DNA of 39,802 bases, from positions 1-39,802 of IMG/VR virus record IMGVR_UViG_3300027736_000097; one strand, written 5' to 3'. The position numbers and the translations under genes are program-made. Source of the stretch: a virus. The notes under the pieces were generated by a model. That model was not told the DNA's origin and did no database searches. It saw only the letters and a program-made list of their open reading frames with translations. Shown piece after piece: positions 6,506 through 16,004 of the stretch. Every line of letters starts with the position of its first letter. The stretch's first letter is position 1.

Positions 6506-8460
6506 TATACTGTCCTAATCATAATTTCTATGATTCCTCCAAAGCCATCAAATCGTCTATCAGGTGGTGTCATACGAGTAAATGATATCTCTTCTATAAC
6601 TGCCTGTAATGATTCAGATGTAGTTAAGTCTTGCCAGGTGATAACATCACCAGTTTTCTCAATCTCTTCTAGTAATCTGATACGGTCAAATGCTCTGCCC
6701 TCATAGCCAACAATAGTGTTATATCTATCTGTCTCTATATCAAAGCAGTAAACAGGAAACTTAATAACTCTTACGCGAGGTGTAGCAATAGTAGCCTTAG
6801 CCTGATAACCTTTAAAGGTAGGGCCAAGGGTAGTAGTTGTAGCATCACGTGCTAATGTAAATTTATAGGCTAAGAATTCTTGTGCATCAGCAGGAACAGA
6901 GGTAGTTATCTCTACTGGATTAACATCTGTATTGTAAACAATATGGTCATACTCTGTCTCAGTACCATCATCGTTAGTTCCTACACTAGATAAGGTAGTT
7001 TCTCCTACATTAAATGTACCTCTACCAATTAAACGTTTAAAGTTTTTAGGTTCTAAAGTTCCGTAGCGAATCTTACCTGTCTTGATATAACCAGATGGGG
7101 CTAGAACTGTAGTTGATTGGATAGCAATACCATTGCTACCAGAGGTAGTAAATGCTATCTGGTCTGAGTTACCTACAAAGTCTACGCTAGTAGCATAGCC
7201 AGTTGCTCCGTCAAGGTAGGTATCATTAGCATAAGCAAAGCGTAATGTCTCAAGTTCGTTACCTAAATCAATTCTGTATAAGCCAGCATAGGTATTAATT
7301 GTGCCAGTTACATAAATAAATCTATCTCTAAATGCAAAGTCTAATCCTGTGTTTGCTGCTTCAATAATTAATGGACCATAACTTAGGTCTCCAGTTGTAT
7401 CTGATATAGATGCTACACGCACACCCTTGTTAGTTCCAATTACTAGGTAGCCTAGATAAGATTCAATCTTAAGTGGATACTCACCACTAGGTAGTTGTGC
7501 TGCAATAATACCTGAGGTAAGGGTTGGCATAACACCAGCAGTAGATAAAGTAAACTTATAGATAGCACCATTGGTGCCAAGATAACCAGCAGCATAGATG
7601 GCAGAGCCACCTTCTGATATAGATGTCCATATCCAATCAGAGTTAGGGTGTGTATATGTAGCAGTTGGTAAGGCTCTACTTGTTCCTTTAGTACCAGTTA
7701 ACTCATAGATACCTGCGCCTACACCAGCAACAAGACGTTGTTTGACCCAAGCAAGTACTACTCGCTCACTACCAGTAGCATAATATTCTGAGTAACCAGC
7801 AGTAGGAGTTGCAATCTCACCTGAATAAATGTGGTCATTATCTGCCACAAATAAATGTGCGCCATCTGTTGCAATAGCAAGAGTGGCAGTATCTAATCCA
7901 GCAGTAACTACGTGTGTATAAGTAACAGCAGTACCAGCAGGGGTATAGTTCTTAATAGTTGTATTTGCAGGAGTCCAGCCAATTATCTTATCTGTTCCAC
8001 CATCGACTATAGATATAAGTTTATAGACACCAGTAGTAACACCAGTAAGTGCTGCAGTCTCTTTAAGTAGAGTTACTTGTCCTTTAGTAAATACATCTAC
8101 ATTGGAAGAGTCAGCAAATCTGTGTGCTGTTGTCTCGCCACCGTCTGGGTCATAGAACTTAATACCTGTACCAGAATGGAATGATGATTGACTTCTAATC
8201 CACCAACCAGTAAGTGATTGCTCACCTGGTTCTTTGTTACTATCAAACTGGTCTTTCTTATAAGGAGCAGTCTGTCTGATGTATGGTCTAGCATCTGATA
8301 CTGCATAGATGAAAGGCATACCACCAAGGGCTACATCATAGGCTACATCTGTATTTGTCCAGACAGAACTGTCTGCTGTAATACCAAGGTCAACGGCAAT
8401 AGAACGACCAATGCTGGCAGTTGCCGAACCTCGGCCTTCGGTTATATCACGACTGACCAC
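6505..8460 (-). CDS. Large tail protein, probable beta-propeller (nozzle or tail hub candidate)
   Basis: A 651-aa protein, nearly all beta-rich, with repeated short segments such as VRVASISD and IYVTGTINTYAGLYRID that look like propeller blades. The N-terminus (GRSIAVDLG, ARPYIRQTAPYKKDQFD) and the C-terminus (DRRFDGFGGIIEIMIR) look like virion assembly regions. In short-tailed phages the tail nozzle is a propeller of similar size (T7 gp12), which fits the adaptor gene upstream and the lack of a tape measure, but this is inferred from layout. The start is GTG 8460 with AAGGAG 4 nt upstream. Confidence 0.7.
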   Translation of the reverse strand: MVSRDITEGRGSATASIGRSIAVDLGITADSSVWTNTDVAYDVALGGMPFIYAVSDARPYIRQTAPYKKDQFDSNKEPGEQSLTGWWIRSQSSFHSGTGIKFYDPDGGETTAHRFADSSNVDVFTKGQVTLLKETAALTGVTTGVYKLISIVDGGTDKIIGWTPANTTIKNYTPAGTAVTYTHVVTAGLDTATLAIATDGAHLFVADNDHIYSGEIATPTAGYSEYYATGSERVVLAWVKQRLVAGVGAGIYELTGTKGTSRALPTATYTHPNSDWIWTSISEGGSAIYAAGYLGTNGAIYKFTLSTAGVMPTLTSGIIAAQLPSGEYPLKIESYLGYLVIGTNKGVRVASISDTTGDLSYGPLIIEAANTGLDFAFRDRFIYVTGTINTYAGLYRIDLGNELETLRFAYANDTYLDGATGYATSVDFVGNSDQIAFTTSGSNGIAIQSTTVLAPSGYIKTGKIRYGTLEPKNFKRLIGRGTFNVGETTLSSVGTNDDGTETEYDHIVYNTDVNPVEITTSVPADAQEFLAYKFTLARDATTTTLGPTFKGYQAKATIATPRVRVIKFPVYCFDIETDRYNTIVGYEGRAFDRIRLLEEIEKTGDVITWQDLTTSESLQAVIEEISFTRMTPPDRRFDGFGGIIEIMIRTV

Positions 8461-8472
8461 AGTGCTCCTTAA

Positions 8473-8844
8473 TTAAGAATTATTTATTTCACGCCAAGAT
8501 AAGTCATCTTCTGACCAGCGATAAAACTTACCTTCTGTTGTAGGCACAGGAGTAGGTGCTTGCCAACGGCAAGTAGCCTCATCTAATGTCCAAGAGTTAA
8601 AAGGTTTTGGTGGAATAAAAGCATCTCTTGCTTCATCATAGGTAAAACCTATACCAGCATAATTCTTTCTAAATGCAGTTCCACCTTCTGTATGTACTCC
8701 ACCATAAGTATTGTATGAAGTACGCTTTGCATTATAATATTGTTCCCAAGAAGTATAACCTTCTAGCAACGGTTCATTTTCATTTTTTCCAACAAAAACA
8801 CTTTGGACTATATTGTTTTCGTCAAGGTATGCGTAATGTGCCAT
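8473..8844 (-). CDS. Small tail-associated protein of a type common in marine phages
   Basis: A 123-aa protein. The pattern GGxAFRKNYAGIGFTYDEARDAFIPP and the following W-LDE-C-W-AP and F-RW-DD-SW segments match a small structural protein I recognise from cyanophages and pelagiphages. Its exact role is unknown. It lies between the adhesin and the large tail protein, so it is probably part of the tail or fibre. Confidence 0.75.
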   Translation of the reverse strand: MAHYAYLDENNIVQSVFVGKNENEPLLEGYTSWEQYYNAKRTSYNTYGGVHTEGGTAFRKNYAGIGFTYDEARDAFIPPKPFNSWTLDEATCRWQAPTPVPTTEGKFYRWSEDDLSWREINNS

Positions 8845-8867
8845 AATTTATTATTCTCCTTATTCTA

Positions 8868-10010
8868 TTATACTGCGCTAAATGTAACTGTGTCTGATAT
8901 ACCAGCAGCAGTTACTGTGTAAAGTCTATATCCTGTAGGGGTAGTAGATGTTTGAGTTACTCCACCAGAGAATGTTGCGGTGTAGGTATTTAGTATACGA
9001 ATAATTACCACACCAGAACCACCTGCAGCATTTGGATTAAAAGCAGCAGCACCGCCACCACCACCACCACCTGTATTAGCAGTTCCAGCATTGGCAGAAA
9101 ATTCTCCATACCTAGCACCACGACCGCCACCATTGCCACCATCACCACCTCCACCATTGAAAGTGTTACCACCACCACCACCGCCTGCGTAACCAGTTGA
9201 TGTAATAGCAAATGACCTACCACTACCACCGCTGCCAGCATTATCACCAGCAGCCGCACTTCCAGCACCGCCAGCACCACCACCACCGCCGCCTTTAGCA
9301 TTAGGAGATGAACCACCTGAGTAACCTTCTACTGGTGAGTACGAACCTGCGTTACCAGCACCTGGATTAAAGTATTGTGTTCCACCACCACCAGAACCGC
9401 CCGCTGCACCATTTCTACTTTGTGCGGTGTTGCCACCTCTTCCACCACCAGTAGAAGAAATAGTTGCTAGTGTAGAATTTGAACCGTTAGCATCTGCTGC
9501 ACCTCCAGCACCAACTGTAATTGTATAAGCAGTTCCCGCTGTTAATGCTAAATTAGTGCTATCTTCACTAGTTCTATATCCACCAGCACCACCACCGCCA
9601 CCAGCATACCCACCCTCGGCTGCTGCACCTCCAGCACCTCCTGCTACAACTAGATAATTAACAGTAACTAATGGGACACCAGTTGTAATAGAACTACTTG
9701 CTGAAGATGCTAGAGAATCACCATTAGCGTTAGTTGCTTTTACGGTAAAAGTATACGAAGTACTACCAGTTAAACCAGAAACTGTTATTGGAGAAGCACC
9801 TGTTCCAGTTATAGAACCAGGGTTAGATGTTGCAGTAAATGTTGTAGCAGTAGCACCTTTAGTTGCAGCAGTATAGGCAACAGTTACCTGAGTACTTGGT
9901 GTTGGGCCAGCAGCGACAGCACCAATAGTAGGTTCAGTAGGTTTAGCAACACTAGTATTACCTACTGCTAAAGAGGTTGAAACACCAGTTTTAACACTTT
10001 TAACTGTCAT
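8868..10010 (-). CDS. Fibre tip or adhesin: FN3-like domain plus glycine-rich domain
   Basis: A 380-aa protein. Residues about 25-112 form a fibronectin type III-like domain (ends VSGLTGSTSYTFTVKATNANG). Then VNYLVVAGGAGG opens a very Gly-rich domain (about 118-340) with many GGGGG and GxGG runs, and a C-terminal beta region. Such Gly-rich domains in phage fibres can fold as packed polyglycine-II helices and carry receptor-contact loops between Gly strands. The loops here are varied (for example EDSTNLA, YSPVEGYS). The start overlaps the previous stop as TAATG. Confidence 0.75.
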   Translation of the reverse strand: MTVKSVKTGVSTSLAVGNTSVAKPTEPTIGAVAAGPTPSTQVTVAYTAATKGATATTFTATSNPGSITGTGASPITVSGLTGSTSYTFTVKATNANGDSLASSASSSITTGVPLVTVNYLVVAGGAGGAAAEGGYAGGGGGAGGYRTSEDSTNLALTAGTAYTITVGAGGAADANGSNSTLATISSTGGGRGGNTAQSRNGAAGGSGGGGTQYFNPGAGNAGSYSPVEGYSGGSSPNAKGGGGGGAGGAGSAAAGDNAGSGGSGRSFAITSTGYAGGGGGGNTFNGGGGDGGNGGGRGARYGEFSANAGTANTGGGGGGGAAAFNPNAAGGSGVVIIRILNTYTATFSGGVTQTSTTPTGYRLYTVTAAGISDTVTFSAV

Positions 10011-10339
10011 TAGGAAATCTCACTTCCGTATGCATTGAATGATAAAGTGGCTGTTGAAGCATAAACTGTAATAACATCAGTTGTTGCCAGCGTTAGCCCA
10101 ATAGTTAATGTTGTTGTATCAAGAGCACCTACTGTTACATCATAAGCAATATACATTGCGTTAGTTTGTACTCCTCCAGCAGGTCTAACAGAGATACGAA
10201 ATGTTGCAGCAGAACCAGCAAGGTTTGCTACTGTAATAGTAGACACTACCGTTGAGGTAGATGCAGGTACTGTGTATAGAGTTGTTGCTGTTGTTGCTGC
10301 TGGGTTAGATTGTCCCAACACTTTATAGGTTGTTGCCAT
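10010..10339 (-). CDS. Small beta-rich tail or fibre protein
   Basis: A 109-aa protein, Thr/Ala/Val-rich, with features (YTVPASTS, FRISVRPAGG, YIAYDVTVGALDTTTLTIGL, FNAYGSEIS) that I recognise from small fibre-associated proteins of marine phages. It probably forms a beta sandwich that attaches to or decorates the fibre. It sits between two fibre genes and shares a TAATG overlap with the next. Confidence 0.7.
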   Translation of the reverse strand: MATTYKVLGQSNPAATTATTLYTVPASTSTVVSTITVANLAGSAATFRISVRPAGGVQTNAMYIAYDVTVGALDTTTLTIGLTLATTDVITVYASTATLSFNAYGSEIS

Positions 10340-10362
10340 TTGTTTTTCTCCTTAGTTGTTGG

Positions 10363-12669
10363 TTACGCGCCCATTAGCATAAATACTGTGGGTGTTGAAT
10401 CTCCTGATGATGGGGTTGCGTATGTTGGTACCCCTCCAGCAATAGTTAAAACTTGTCCTGCGCTACCTGCTCCTAGACGAACTATAGCACCTGAACCAGT
10501 ACCATAAACTATATCTCCATTAGTTGTATAAGTGCTGATTGTAGGAGTTGTAAGTGCAGGACTTGTTAAAGTTTTATTGGTTAAAGTATCTGTTGTTGCC
10601 CTACCTACTAAAGTATCTGTTGATGTAGGTAAAGTTAAAGTTCCTGTATTAACAATGCTTGAAATTACAGGTGTTGTTAAAGTAGGACTTGTACCAAAAA
10701 CTAATGCACCTGAACCAGTCTCATCAGAGATAACACCTGCAAGTTCAGTAGAGGTAGTCGCAGCAAGAGCAGATAATTTATCTGTAGTTACTACTAAAGT
10801 CTTGGTATTTGGGATTGATGTTCCATTAATAGATGTAGCGGTAGCCACACCAAGTACAGGGGTGACAAGTGTTGGGCTCGTATCTACTACAAACTTAGTT
10901 CCAGTACCAGTTTGAGAAGCAATACTAGTTGCAGCACCTACAGATGTAATAGGACCAGTTAAGTTACCTGGTGCGCCAACAAGAATGCTATCAGCGTAAG
11001 CCTTAGTAACAGCGTCACCATTAGCGGTTGGTGTACCAAGTCCAGTAATTTTACTACTACCCATAGCAATAGCACCTGACATTGTTCCACCCGCAAGTGG
11101 AAGCATTGTATCAGCATAAGCCTTGGTTGATGCATCAGTTGATACTGTAGGAGTTCCAAGACCTGTAATCTTGTTTGTTCCCATTGCAATTGCACCAGTC
11201 ATAGTACCGCCTGCAAGAGGTAACTTAGTTGCAAGTGCAGTAGTTATTGTTGTTGAATAACTTGCATCATTAGCAAGAGCAGTAGCCAATTCATTAAGAG
11301 TATCTAATGCTCCAGGAGCACCACCAATAAGGTCGGTAAGTTCTGTTTGCACATAAGCAGTTGTAGCAATTTGAGTTGTATTAGTATTGGCTGCTGCAGT
11401 TGGAGCAAGTGGAACACCAGTTAGCGTTGGACTTGCCAATGGAGCATATGTGCTTGCTGCTGTTGTTGTTGCTAACTTAGAATCTATTTGAGTTTGAATT
11501 GCTGAAGTAACACCATCAACATATCCAATTTCAGTAGATGAAACAGTTGATGATATACCAAGTTTTGTCCAGTCAATTGCTGCTGATGCATTAATATCTG
11601 CATTAAGAATAGTTCCATCAGCAATCATTGTTGAAGTTACAGTACCAGTATCGGCTACTGTAACGGCAGTACCACTAATTTTTGTTTTATCAATTGCAGC
11701 AGCAGTATTAATTTTAGCATTTGTAATTGTATCGTTAGTAATATCGTTATTAACAATTGCACCAGTAAGGGCTAGTTTGCTATATGCTAAAGCAGCAGAA
11801 GCATTGACATCAGCATTAAGAATTGTGCCATCTAAAATCATTGTGCTTGTAACTGTGCCAGTATCGCTAGTCTTAACCAGAGTAGCACTTGATGGAATTG
11901 TTGTTCCGTTAATACTAGTTGCTGTTGCTACACCAAGAACTGGTGTAACAAGAGTAGGGCTAGTAGCAAATACATTTGCTCCTGTACCAGTCTCATCAGT
12001 TAAGGCTGCAGCAAGGTTGGCACTTGATGGAGTTCCAAGGAATGTAGCAACTCCAGTACCAAGTGAAGTAATACCTGTACCACCATTGGCTACTGGAAGA
12101 GTTCCAGTTACGCCAGTAGTTAAAGGTAATCCAGTTGCATTTGTTAATACTGCAGCAGATGGTGTACCAAGGGCTGGGGTAGTTAAGGTTGGGCTAGTTA
12201 AAGTTTTGTTAGTTAATGTTTGAGTTCCAGTAAGAGTTACAGCACCAGTAATTGTATTACTTGCTGTATCAATAGTCTTGTTAGTTAAAGTCTGTGTGTT
12301 AGTTGTACCAACTACAGCACCAGTTGCACCGTGTCCTGTGGTTGCTTCAATGTGGTCATTAGACTCTTGTAAGTCACGACCAATAACCATATGGCGAATT
12401 ACTGCGCCAGCAGAGTGGGCTACACCAGTAGAACCATCTCTACCTCTAGTGATAGTAAGAGTATTACCAGATGAGTAGTTACTTACATCTACAATTTCTT
12501 CAAGGGCGGTATCTGGGTCAATGACAACTGTATACGTTTCAGTTGCTGAGGGTGTCTTACCACCCATAAGGTTTGCGCCAGAGCCTACCGTCATAGTTAC
12601 ATCAACGGATGATATACCGCTAGATAGTGTGGTCTGTTGTGCTCGTGATGAGTATTTTCTAGTTGTCAT
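10363..12669 (-). CDS. Long repetitive tail fibre protein
   Basis: A 768-aa protein. The N-terminus (1-100) looks like a virion-attachment domain ([18 protein letters not shown]). The rest is built of repeats: [14 protein letters not shown], [20 protein letters not shown] (two copies), [25 protein letters not shown] (two copies) and [26 protein letters not shown] (two copies), typical of trimeric phage fibre shafts and the phage tail-repeat families. The C-terminal segment would carry the tip or bind the next fibre. The underlying DNA is repetitive, so recombination or assembly collapse is possible here. Confidence 0.85.
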   Translation of the reverse strand: MTTRKYSSRAQQTTLSSGISSVDVTMTVGSGANLMGGKTPSATETYTVVIDPDTALEEIVDVSNYSSGNTLTITRGRDGSTGVAHSAGAVIRHMVIGRDLQESNDHIEATTGHGATGAVVGTTNTQTLTNKTIDTASNTITGAVTLTGTQTLTNKTLTSPTLTTPALGTPSAAVLTNATGLPLTTGVTGTLPVANGGTGITSLGTGVATFLGTPSSANLAAALTDETGTGANVFATSPTLVTPVLGVATATSINGTTIPSSATLVKTSDTGTVTSTMILDGTILNADVNASAALAYSKLALTGAIVNNDITNDTITNAKINTAAAIDKTKISGTAVTVADTGTVTSTMIADGTILNADINASAAIDWTKLGISSTVSSTEIGYVDGVTSAIQTQIDSKLATTTAASTYAPLASPTLTGVPLAPTAAANTNTTQIATTAYVQTELTDLIGGAPGALDTLNELATALANDASYSTTITTALATKLPLAGGTMTGAIAMGTNKITGLGTPTVSTDASTKAYADTMLPLAGGTMSGAIAMGSSKITGLGTPTANGDAVTKAYADSILVGAPGNLTGPITSVGAATSIASQTGTGTKFVVDTSPTLVTPVLGVATATSINGTSIPNTKTLVVTTDKLSALAATTSTELAGVISDETGSGALVFGTSPTLTTPVISSIVNTGTLTLPTSTDTLVGRATTDTLTNKTLTSPALTTPTISTYTTNGDIVYGTGSGAIVRLGAGSAGQVLTIAGGVPTYATPSSGDSTPTVFMLMGA

Positions 12670-12681
12670 TTATGTTCCTAT

Positions 12682-13644
12682 TTAGAGGGAGTAGTGGACA
12701 CGGATAGGATATTTATTTTCTTGCTTTTTAATTTCTTCGGCTAGTCGTTGACTATACAAAGCGTAAATATTTTTAGTAAGAGATTGAGATGAACCGTATG
12801 GGCGTTTAGCATCTGTCTCATCTGCTTGTGGACTAACCATTGAAGCACGTGCTGGGTCTAAGTTAGTAAGCAAACGATATGTAGCCCCAAGGATTGTTAA
12901 GTCTTTACAAGATTCAGGCAATCCAGTTTGTGTTGCAAAGTCTTGAGCGTTAGTAGTAAATACAGAAGGTTCTTTAGAATATACAATTTGAATAGTACGA
13001 CCAGAAGGAACTACATCATAGATAGAGATAGTTTGCCCACTTGTAAAGGCAGTAGTATTAGCGTTAGCATCAAGACGCCAGGAACGGATAGGAATCCACT
13101 CTTTGCTAGCACCAATTGATTGATAGGCAACAGATAAGATGTTACGAATTTTTAATGAGTCAGCAGTAGTGTCTAAAGTAACTAAGGTAGGTAATCTAAA
13201 GGCTGCAACAGCAGCATTAGAAGTAATAGTAGTTGTAGCAGCAGCAAAAATACTAGAGCCTAAAGCATTGATAGTATCATTGATTGCTCTCTTAATTGAA
13301 AATCTTGGAAAGGTTGGAGAGATGGTTACTTTAGTATCAGCATCGTGAGTTGTTCCAGTATTGGCTGATGGACCTGTACCTAAATATCCTCTACCATATG
13401 GAGCAACGGTTGCAGTATTACCAACTCGGTCATAGGTATCTATCCACATTAGTTCTTCATCAATCTCAACAATACCTTTACCTACGTTATCAGTTGAACC
13501 AAGGCTAAGAGTTGTTGGTGAAGCACTAGATGATGTGGTTGTAGTAACAGCAGTTCTAAGATAAGTAGAGCGGTCTTGAGTTAATGTGTATCCAGATAAG
13601 TTCATAGATACTTCATTAATCATATCAGTTAATGTGGTTGCCAT
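12682..13644 (-). CDS. Head-tail adaptor candidate
   Basis: A 320-aa protein. The N-terminal part is helical, followed by beta-rich insertions (WIDTYDRVGNTATVAPYGRGYLGT) and a C-terminal helical region (PESCKDLTILGATYRLLTNLDPAR and a final charged helix). This mixture of a helical bundle with an inserted beta domain, and its place before the fibre genes, fits tail adaptor or tubular-A proteins of short-tailed phages. The assignment rests on layout and general pattern. Confidence 0.6.
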   Translation of the reverse strand: MATTLTDMINEVSMNLSGYTLTQDRSTYLRTAVTTTTSSSASPTTLSLGSTDNVGKGIVEIDEELMWIDTYDRVGNTATVAPYGRGYLGTGPSANTGTTHDADTKVTISPTFPRFSIKRAINDTINALGSSIFAAATTTITSNAAVAAFRLPTLVTLDTTADSLKIRNILSVAYQSIGASKEWIPIRSWRLDANANTTAFTSGQTISIYDVVPSGRTIQIVYSKEPSVFTTNAQDFATQTGLPESCKDLTILGATYRLLTNLDPARASMVSPQADETDAKRPYGSSQSLTKNIYALYSQRLAEEIKKQENKYPIRVHYSL

Positions 13645-13898
13645 TATACGTTTATGCTCCTTAACGCAGCAATTGCTGATTTACCAGTTGTACTAGCAAG
13701 TTCATTACATACAGCATTTAAACTTTTATATGAAGTAGGTTGGCGAGTAGCATCTGCCTTCTTATTAAGGGCAGCATTAACTCCTAAGCCAGATGTACTA
13801 GCATATGTGTTAGCAGCACCTTGGTCTGCCTTACCAGTTGTACCAGCAAGACGATTAAGTTCTGCAGTTAAACTACTACCTTCTTTACCAGTTGCCAT
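13644..13898 (-). CDS. Small virion-module protein
   Basis: An 84-aa, Ala/Thr/Ser-rich protein with two similar halves (ELNRLAGTTGKADQGAAN at residues 13-30 and AVCNELASTTGKSAIAAL at about 63-80), which suggests an internal duplication of a helix-TTGK-helix unit. The function is unknown. It lies just before the adaptor gene, with a TAATG overlap, so it is probably structural. Confidence 0.65.
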   Translation of the reverse strand: MATGKEGSSLTAELNRLAGTTGKADQGAANTYASTSGLGVNAALNKKADATRQPTSYKSLNAVCNELASTTGKSAIAALRSINV

Positions 13899-13901
13899 TT
13901 G

Positions 13902-14477
13902 TTACTCCTTTTTCTTTAACCAAACCTGTGAGTTTGATACTAAAACTTCTGAATCATCTTTGACTATTCCTACGAAAGTATCTATTGACCAACCTGGTTG
14001 ATACTCAATACCTCTTGGGTCTGTCCATAGGTAATCATCAAAGGCTATAATCCCACCTGGCTTAAGTAATCTCCAAGCAAGTACTGCATCTTGTAGTACA
14101 CCTTCAGCAGTATGGTCACCATCAATATAGATAAAGTCAAAGGTGGGTTCTTCTACAGAACGTAGATACTCTCTACTATCCATCTTATATTTAATTACAT
14201 TAGGTCTGAAAGCGATACGTGAATCGTAAACTCTTTCAACATCTGCCCAGTCCATAGCCTTGTGCTCATCTTCATCTGAGCCAGTCCAGATATCTACATC
14301 TTCTAGTACTGAGTTAGCCTGAGTTAATATATTATCTACTAGCCATACAGTTGCATCGCCAGTAAAGGCACCTATCTGTAAGAATCTTAAATTAAACTTA
14401 CCAGCAAGTGGGGTTAACTGAGTCTTAAAGTTATTTTCTGCTGTCTGTTTAAACCAATTAGGATACTCAGTTGGCAT
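13902..14477 (-). CDS. Class I SAM-dependent methyltransferase
   Basis: A 191-aa protein when started at ATG 14477. Motif I is FLQIGAFTGD (32-41), and the IYIDGDHTAEGVLQD segment (117-130) and LLKPGGIIAFDDY (137-149) are typical of the Methyltransf_24-like family that acts on sugars or small acceptors. The longer frame begins at 14516, inside the glycosyltransferase; the later ATG is preferred because it overlaps that stop by only 11 nt and still leaves a full fold. It pairs with the upstream glycosyltransferase, so a glycan on the virion or host surface is the probable target. Confidence 0.8.
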   Translation of the reverse strand: MPTEYPNWFKQTAENNFKTQLTPLAGKFNLRFLQIGAFTGDATVWLVDNILTQANSVLEDVDIWTGSDEDEHKAMDWADVERVYDSRIAFRPNVIKYKMDSREYLRSVEEPTFDFIYIDGDHTAEGVLQDAVLAWRLLKPGGIIAFDDYLWTDPRGIEYQPGWSIDTFVGIVKDDSEVLVSNSQVWLKKKE

Positions 14478-15159
14478 AACCTTTGCCCCTACTAAATGCA
14501 TCATAATAGTTCTCATCCATATTAAAACGTTTCATATGTCCTACAGTTGCCCCTGTATCACACCATAGTGGAATCTCTGCTTTGTTAACTACTGCAAAGA
14601 AGTAGATATCTTCACCAGTAAATTGCTTATTAGCACCTACCTCTGTAAAGAATGGAACTCCAGGTAGTGCTTTCTTAATTCTAGTTATTACATTGCGGTG
14701 CATTAGGCAAAAGCCCATTCCTGCCGCACTTACCTTCATAAAGGTATCTTTAGGTAGAGGGTCTAAACGCCTAATACCTATACCAAACTCTGCCTCAGCA
14801 AACTCATATACTGTAGCAAGTGGCTTCATTAATGGTTGCTCTGGTTCATTACTTGTAAAGTAAACTCCAGTTAATAGTGGTATATCTTGCGCATCTCTGC
14901 GCTTCCACAGTTTAAGAAACTTCTCTGGCGTAATCATTATGTCTGAATCTAGCCATAGTAGCCAATCAGACTTATTGTTATCATACCAACGATTAACTAA
15001 CATCTCTCGCTGTTGTGCTATCTGATTACCGTGTGCTCTTAGTGAGCCACAGAATTCTACTCCTGAGTTTATAATGGTGTCTACTACACCTTCCATAAAC
15101 TTGCCATCAACATTGCCGTTATCACACCAAGCAACTGCTAATCTTTCTTTTTTAGCCAT
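14467..15159 (-). CDS. GT-A glycosyltransferase-like protein
   Basis: A 230-aa protein with the GT-A pattern: an N-terminal Rossmann strand (LAVAWCDNGNVD), then WLLWLDSDIM with the metal-binding D71-S-D73, and a later AAGMGFCLMHRNV and GEDIYFF region that would contact the acceptor. It probably transfers a sugar from a nucleotide donor in the cytoplasm. Located within the virion module next to a methyltransferase, it may modify capsid or tail proteins. It could also modify host surface precursors. Confidence 0.75.
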   Translation of the reverse strand: MAKKERLAVAWCDNGNVDGKFMEGVVDTIINSGVEFCGSLRAHGNQIAQQREMLVNRWYDNNKSDWLLWLDSDIMITPEKFLKLWKRRDAQDIPLLTGVYFTSNEPEQPLMKPLATVYEFAEAEFGIGIRRLDPLPKDTFMKVSAAGMGFCLMHRNVITRIKKALPGVPFFTEVGANKQFTGEDIYFFAVVNKAEIPLWCDTGATVGHMKRFNMDENYYDAFSRGKGYAN

Positions 15160-15173
15160 AGTCCCCCCAGACT

Positions 15174-15296
15174 TTATTTCTTTTTCTTTTTACGGCTTAC
15201 TACTAACTTGCCTTTTTTCTCAGTTACCTTCATACCAGCAGATTCAGTTTGCTTTTTAAGGTCTTTGTATTTTTGAGCAACAGTTAACTTTTTCAT
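15174..15296 (-). CDS. Tiny lysine-rich protein (40 aa)
   Basis: A 40-aa protein with 17 Lys residues, ending in a run of five. It starts at ATG 15296, overlapping the previous stop as ATGA, and is the last of the run of tiny basic genes. The function is unknown. A strongly basic peptide in the virion region could bind packaged DNA or RNA. Confidence 0.65.
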   Translation of the reverse strand: MKKLTVAQKYKDLKKQTESAGMKVTEKKGKLVVSRKKKKK

Positions 15297-15583
15297 TTCT
15301 TTCCCTTATTCCTAGCGGATATTGCTGCTGCTTTACGTTTAGCATCAGCCTTTGAACTAGCACCCCAGGCTTGCAGGGATAATAGTAATCTTGTTGGTTC
15401 ACCATTAGGCTTACGTTCAGGTCCTGGCATCCCGCCCATACGGGCTAAGAATGAGGCTCTACGGGGGTTATCCCCGCTCTTTACAGGTGCCTTGAGGGTT
15501 CCACCCTTATAGGATGCTCTACCCTTTGCATTTAGGCCACCCTTAGGGTTCTTGCCTTCTTTACGTGTCCACGCTGCGGTCAT
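15293..15583 (-). CDS. Small basic protein, DUF6321-like
   Basis: A 96-aa basic protein. The pattern W-RKEGKNPKGGLNAKGRASY, then PRRASFLARMGGMPGP and LLLSLQAWGASSKADAKRKAA is one I recognise as a small conserved phage protein family (DUF6321). The role is unknown. It overlaps both neighbours at start and stop, so it belongs to the run of tiny basic genes between capsid and tail modules. Confidence 0.75.
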   Translation of the reverse strand: MTAAWTRKEGKNPKGGLNAKGRASYKGGTLKAPVKSGDNPRRASFLARMGGMPGPERKPNGEPTRLLLSLQAWGASSKADAKRKAAAISARNKGKK

Positions 15584-15825
15584 TATTTGCCCCTATACTT
15601 TGCTGTTTTCTTTGCTATGTTCTTAGGTTGTTTAACGAATTGTTTACCTTTGGCATTACCAGCAGCCTTGGCTTTATTAGTTGCTGCCTTCTCTGCAGGA
15701 CTTAAAGAATCCCACGCTGCAGTAGGTAGATATCTCTTCTTACCTTTAGATGGTTTACCATCAGATGTTTTCCATTTTTCGGCAGACCACTTCTTAAGTG
15801 ACTGTTGAGATTTAGCAAGTGCCAT
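15583..15825 (-). CDS. Small basic protein, DUF5872-like
   Basis: An 80-aa, Lys-rich protein. The order WSAEKWKT-DG, KKRYLPTAAWDSLSPAEKAATNK, then a basic tail resembles small conserved phage proteins of the DUF5872 type. The start overlaps the stop of the preceding gene by one base (TAATG). The function is unknown. Confidence 0.7.
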   Translation of the reverse strand: MALAKSQQSLKKWSAEKWKTSDGKPSKGKKRYLPTAAWDSLSPAEKAATNKAKAAGNAKGKQFVKQPKNIAKKTAKYRGK

Positions 15826-16004
15826 TACTTGTAACCTCCGCCTGCTTTCTTATATTGAACTGCAAGTAGTTGTGCTTTACGGGCAGACCATTCTCCTGGG
15901 TCTCCACCCTTAGAGCCAGCCTTAATCTTTTTAAACAAGGATGCTCTCATACCAGGTTTGGTATAGTTGCCAGCCTCATTAACTTTAGACTTTGCCTTCT
16001 TCAT
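15825..16004 (-). CDS. Small basic protein (59 aa)
   Basis: A 59-aa protein with a conserved-looking pattern: AGNYTKPGMRASLFKKIKAG, then GEWSARKAQLLA and a GGGYK end. I recognise this as a recurring small phage protein, without known function. The start is ATG 16004, overlapping the previous stop as ATGA. It has a net positive charge and may bind nucleic acid. Confidence 0.7.
   Translation of the reverse strand: MKKAKSKVNEAGNYTKPGMRASLFKKIKAGSKGGDPGEWSARKAQLLAVQYKKAGGGYK

Noticed and set aside
9005-9316. Val/Leu-rich minus-strand frame of 103 aa.
   Set aside because: It is a frame-shifted reading of the Gly-rich adhesin gene.
10310-12478. Several Val-rich plus-strand frames.
   Set aside because: They mirror the Thr/Ala-rich fibre gene on the other strand and have no ribosome sites.
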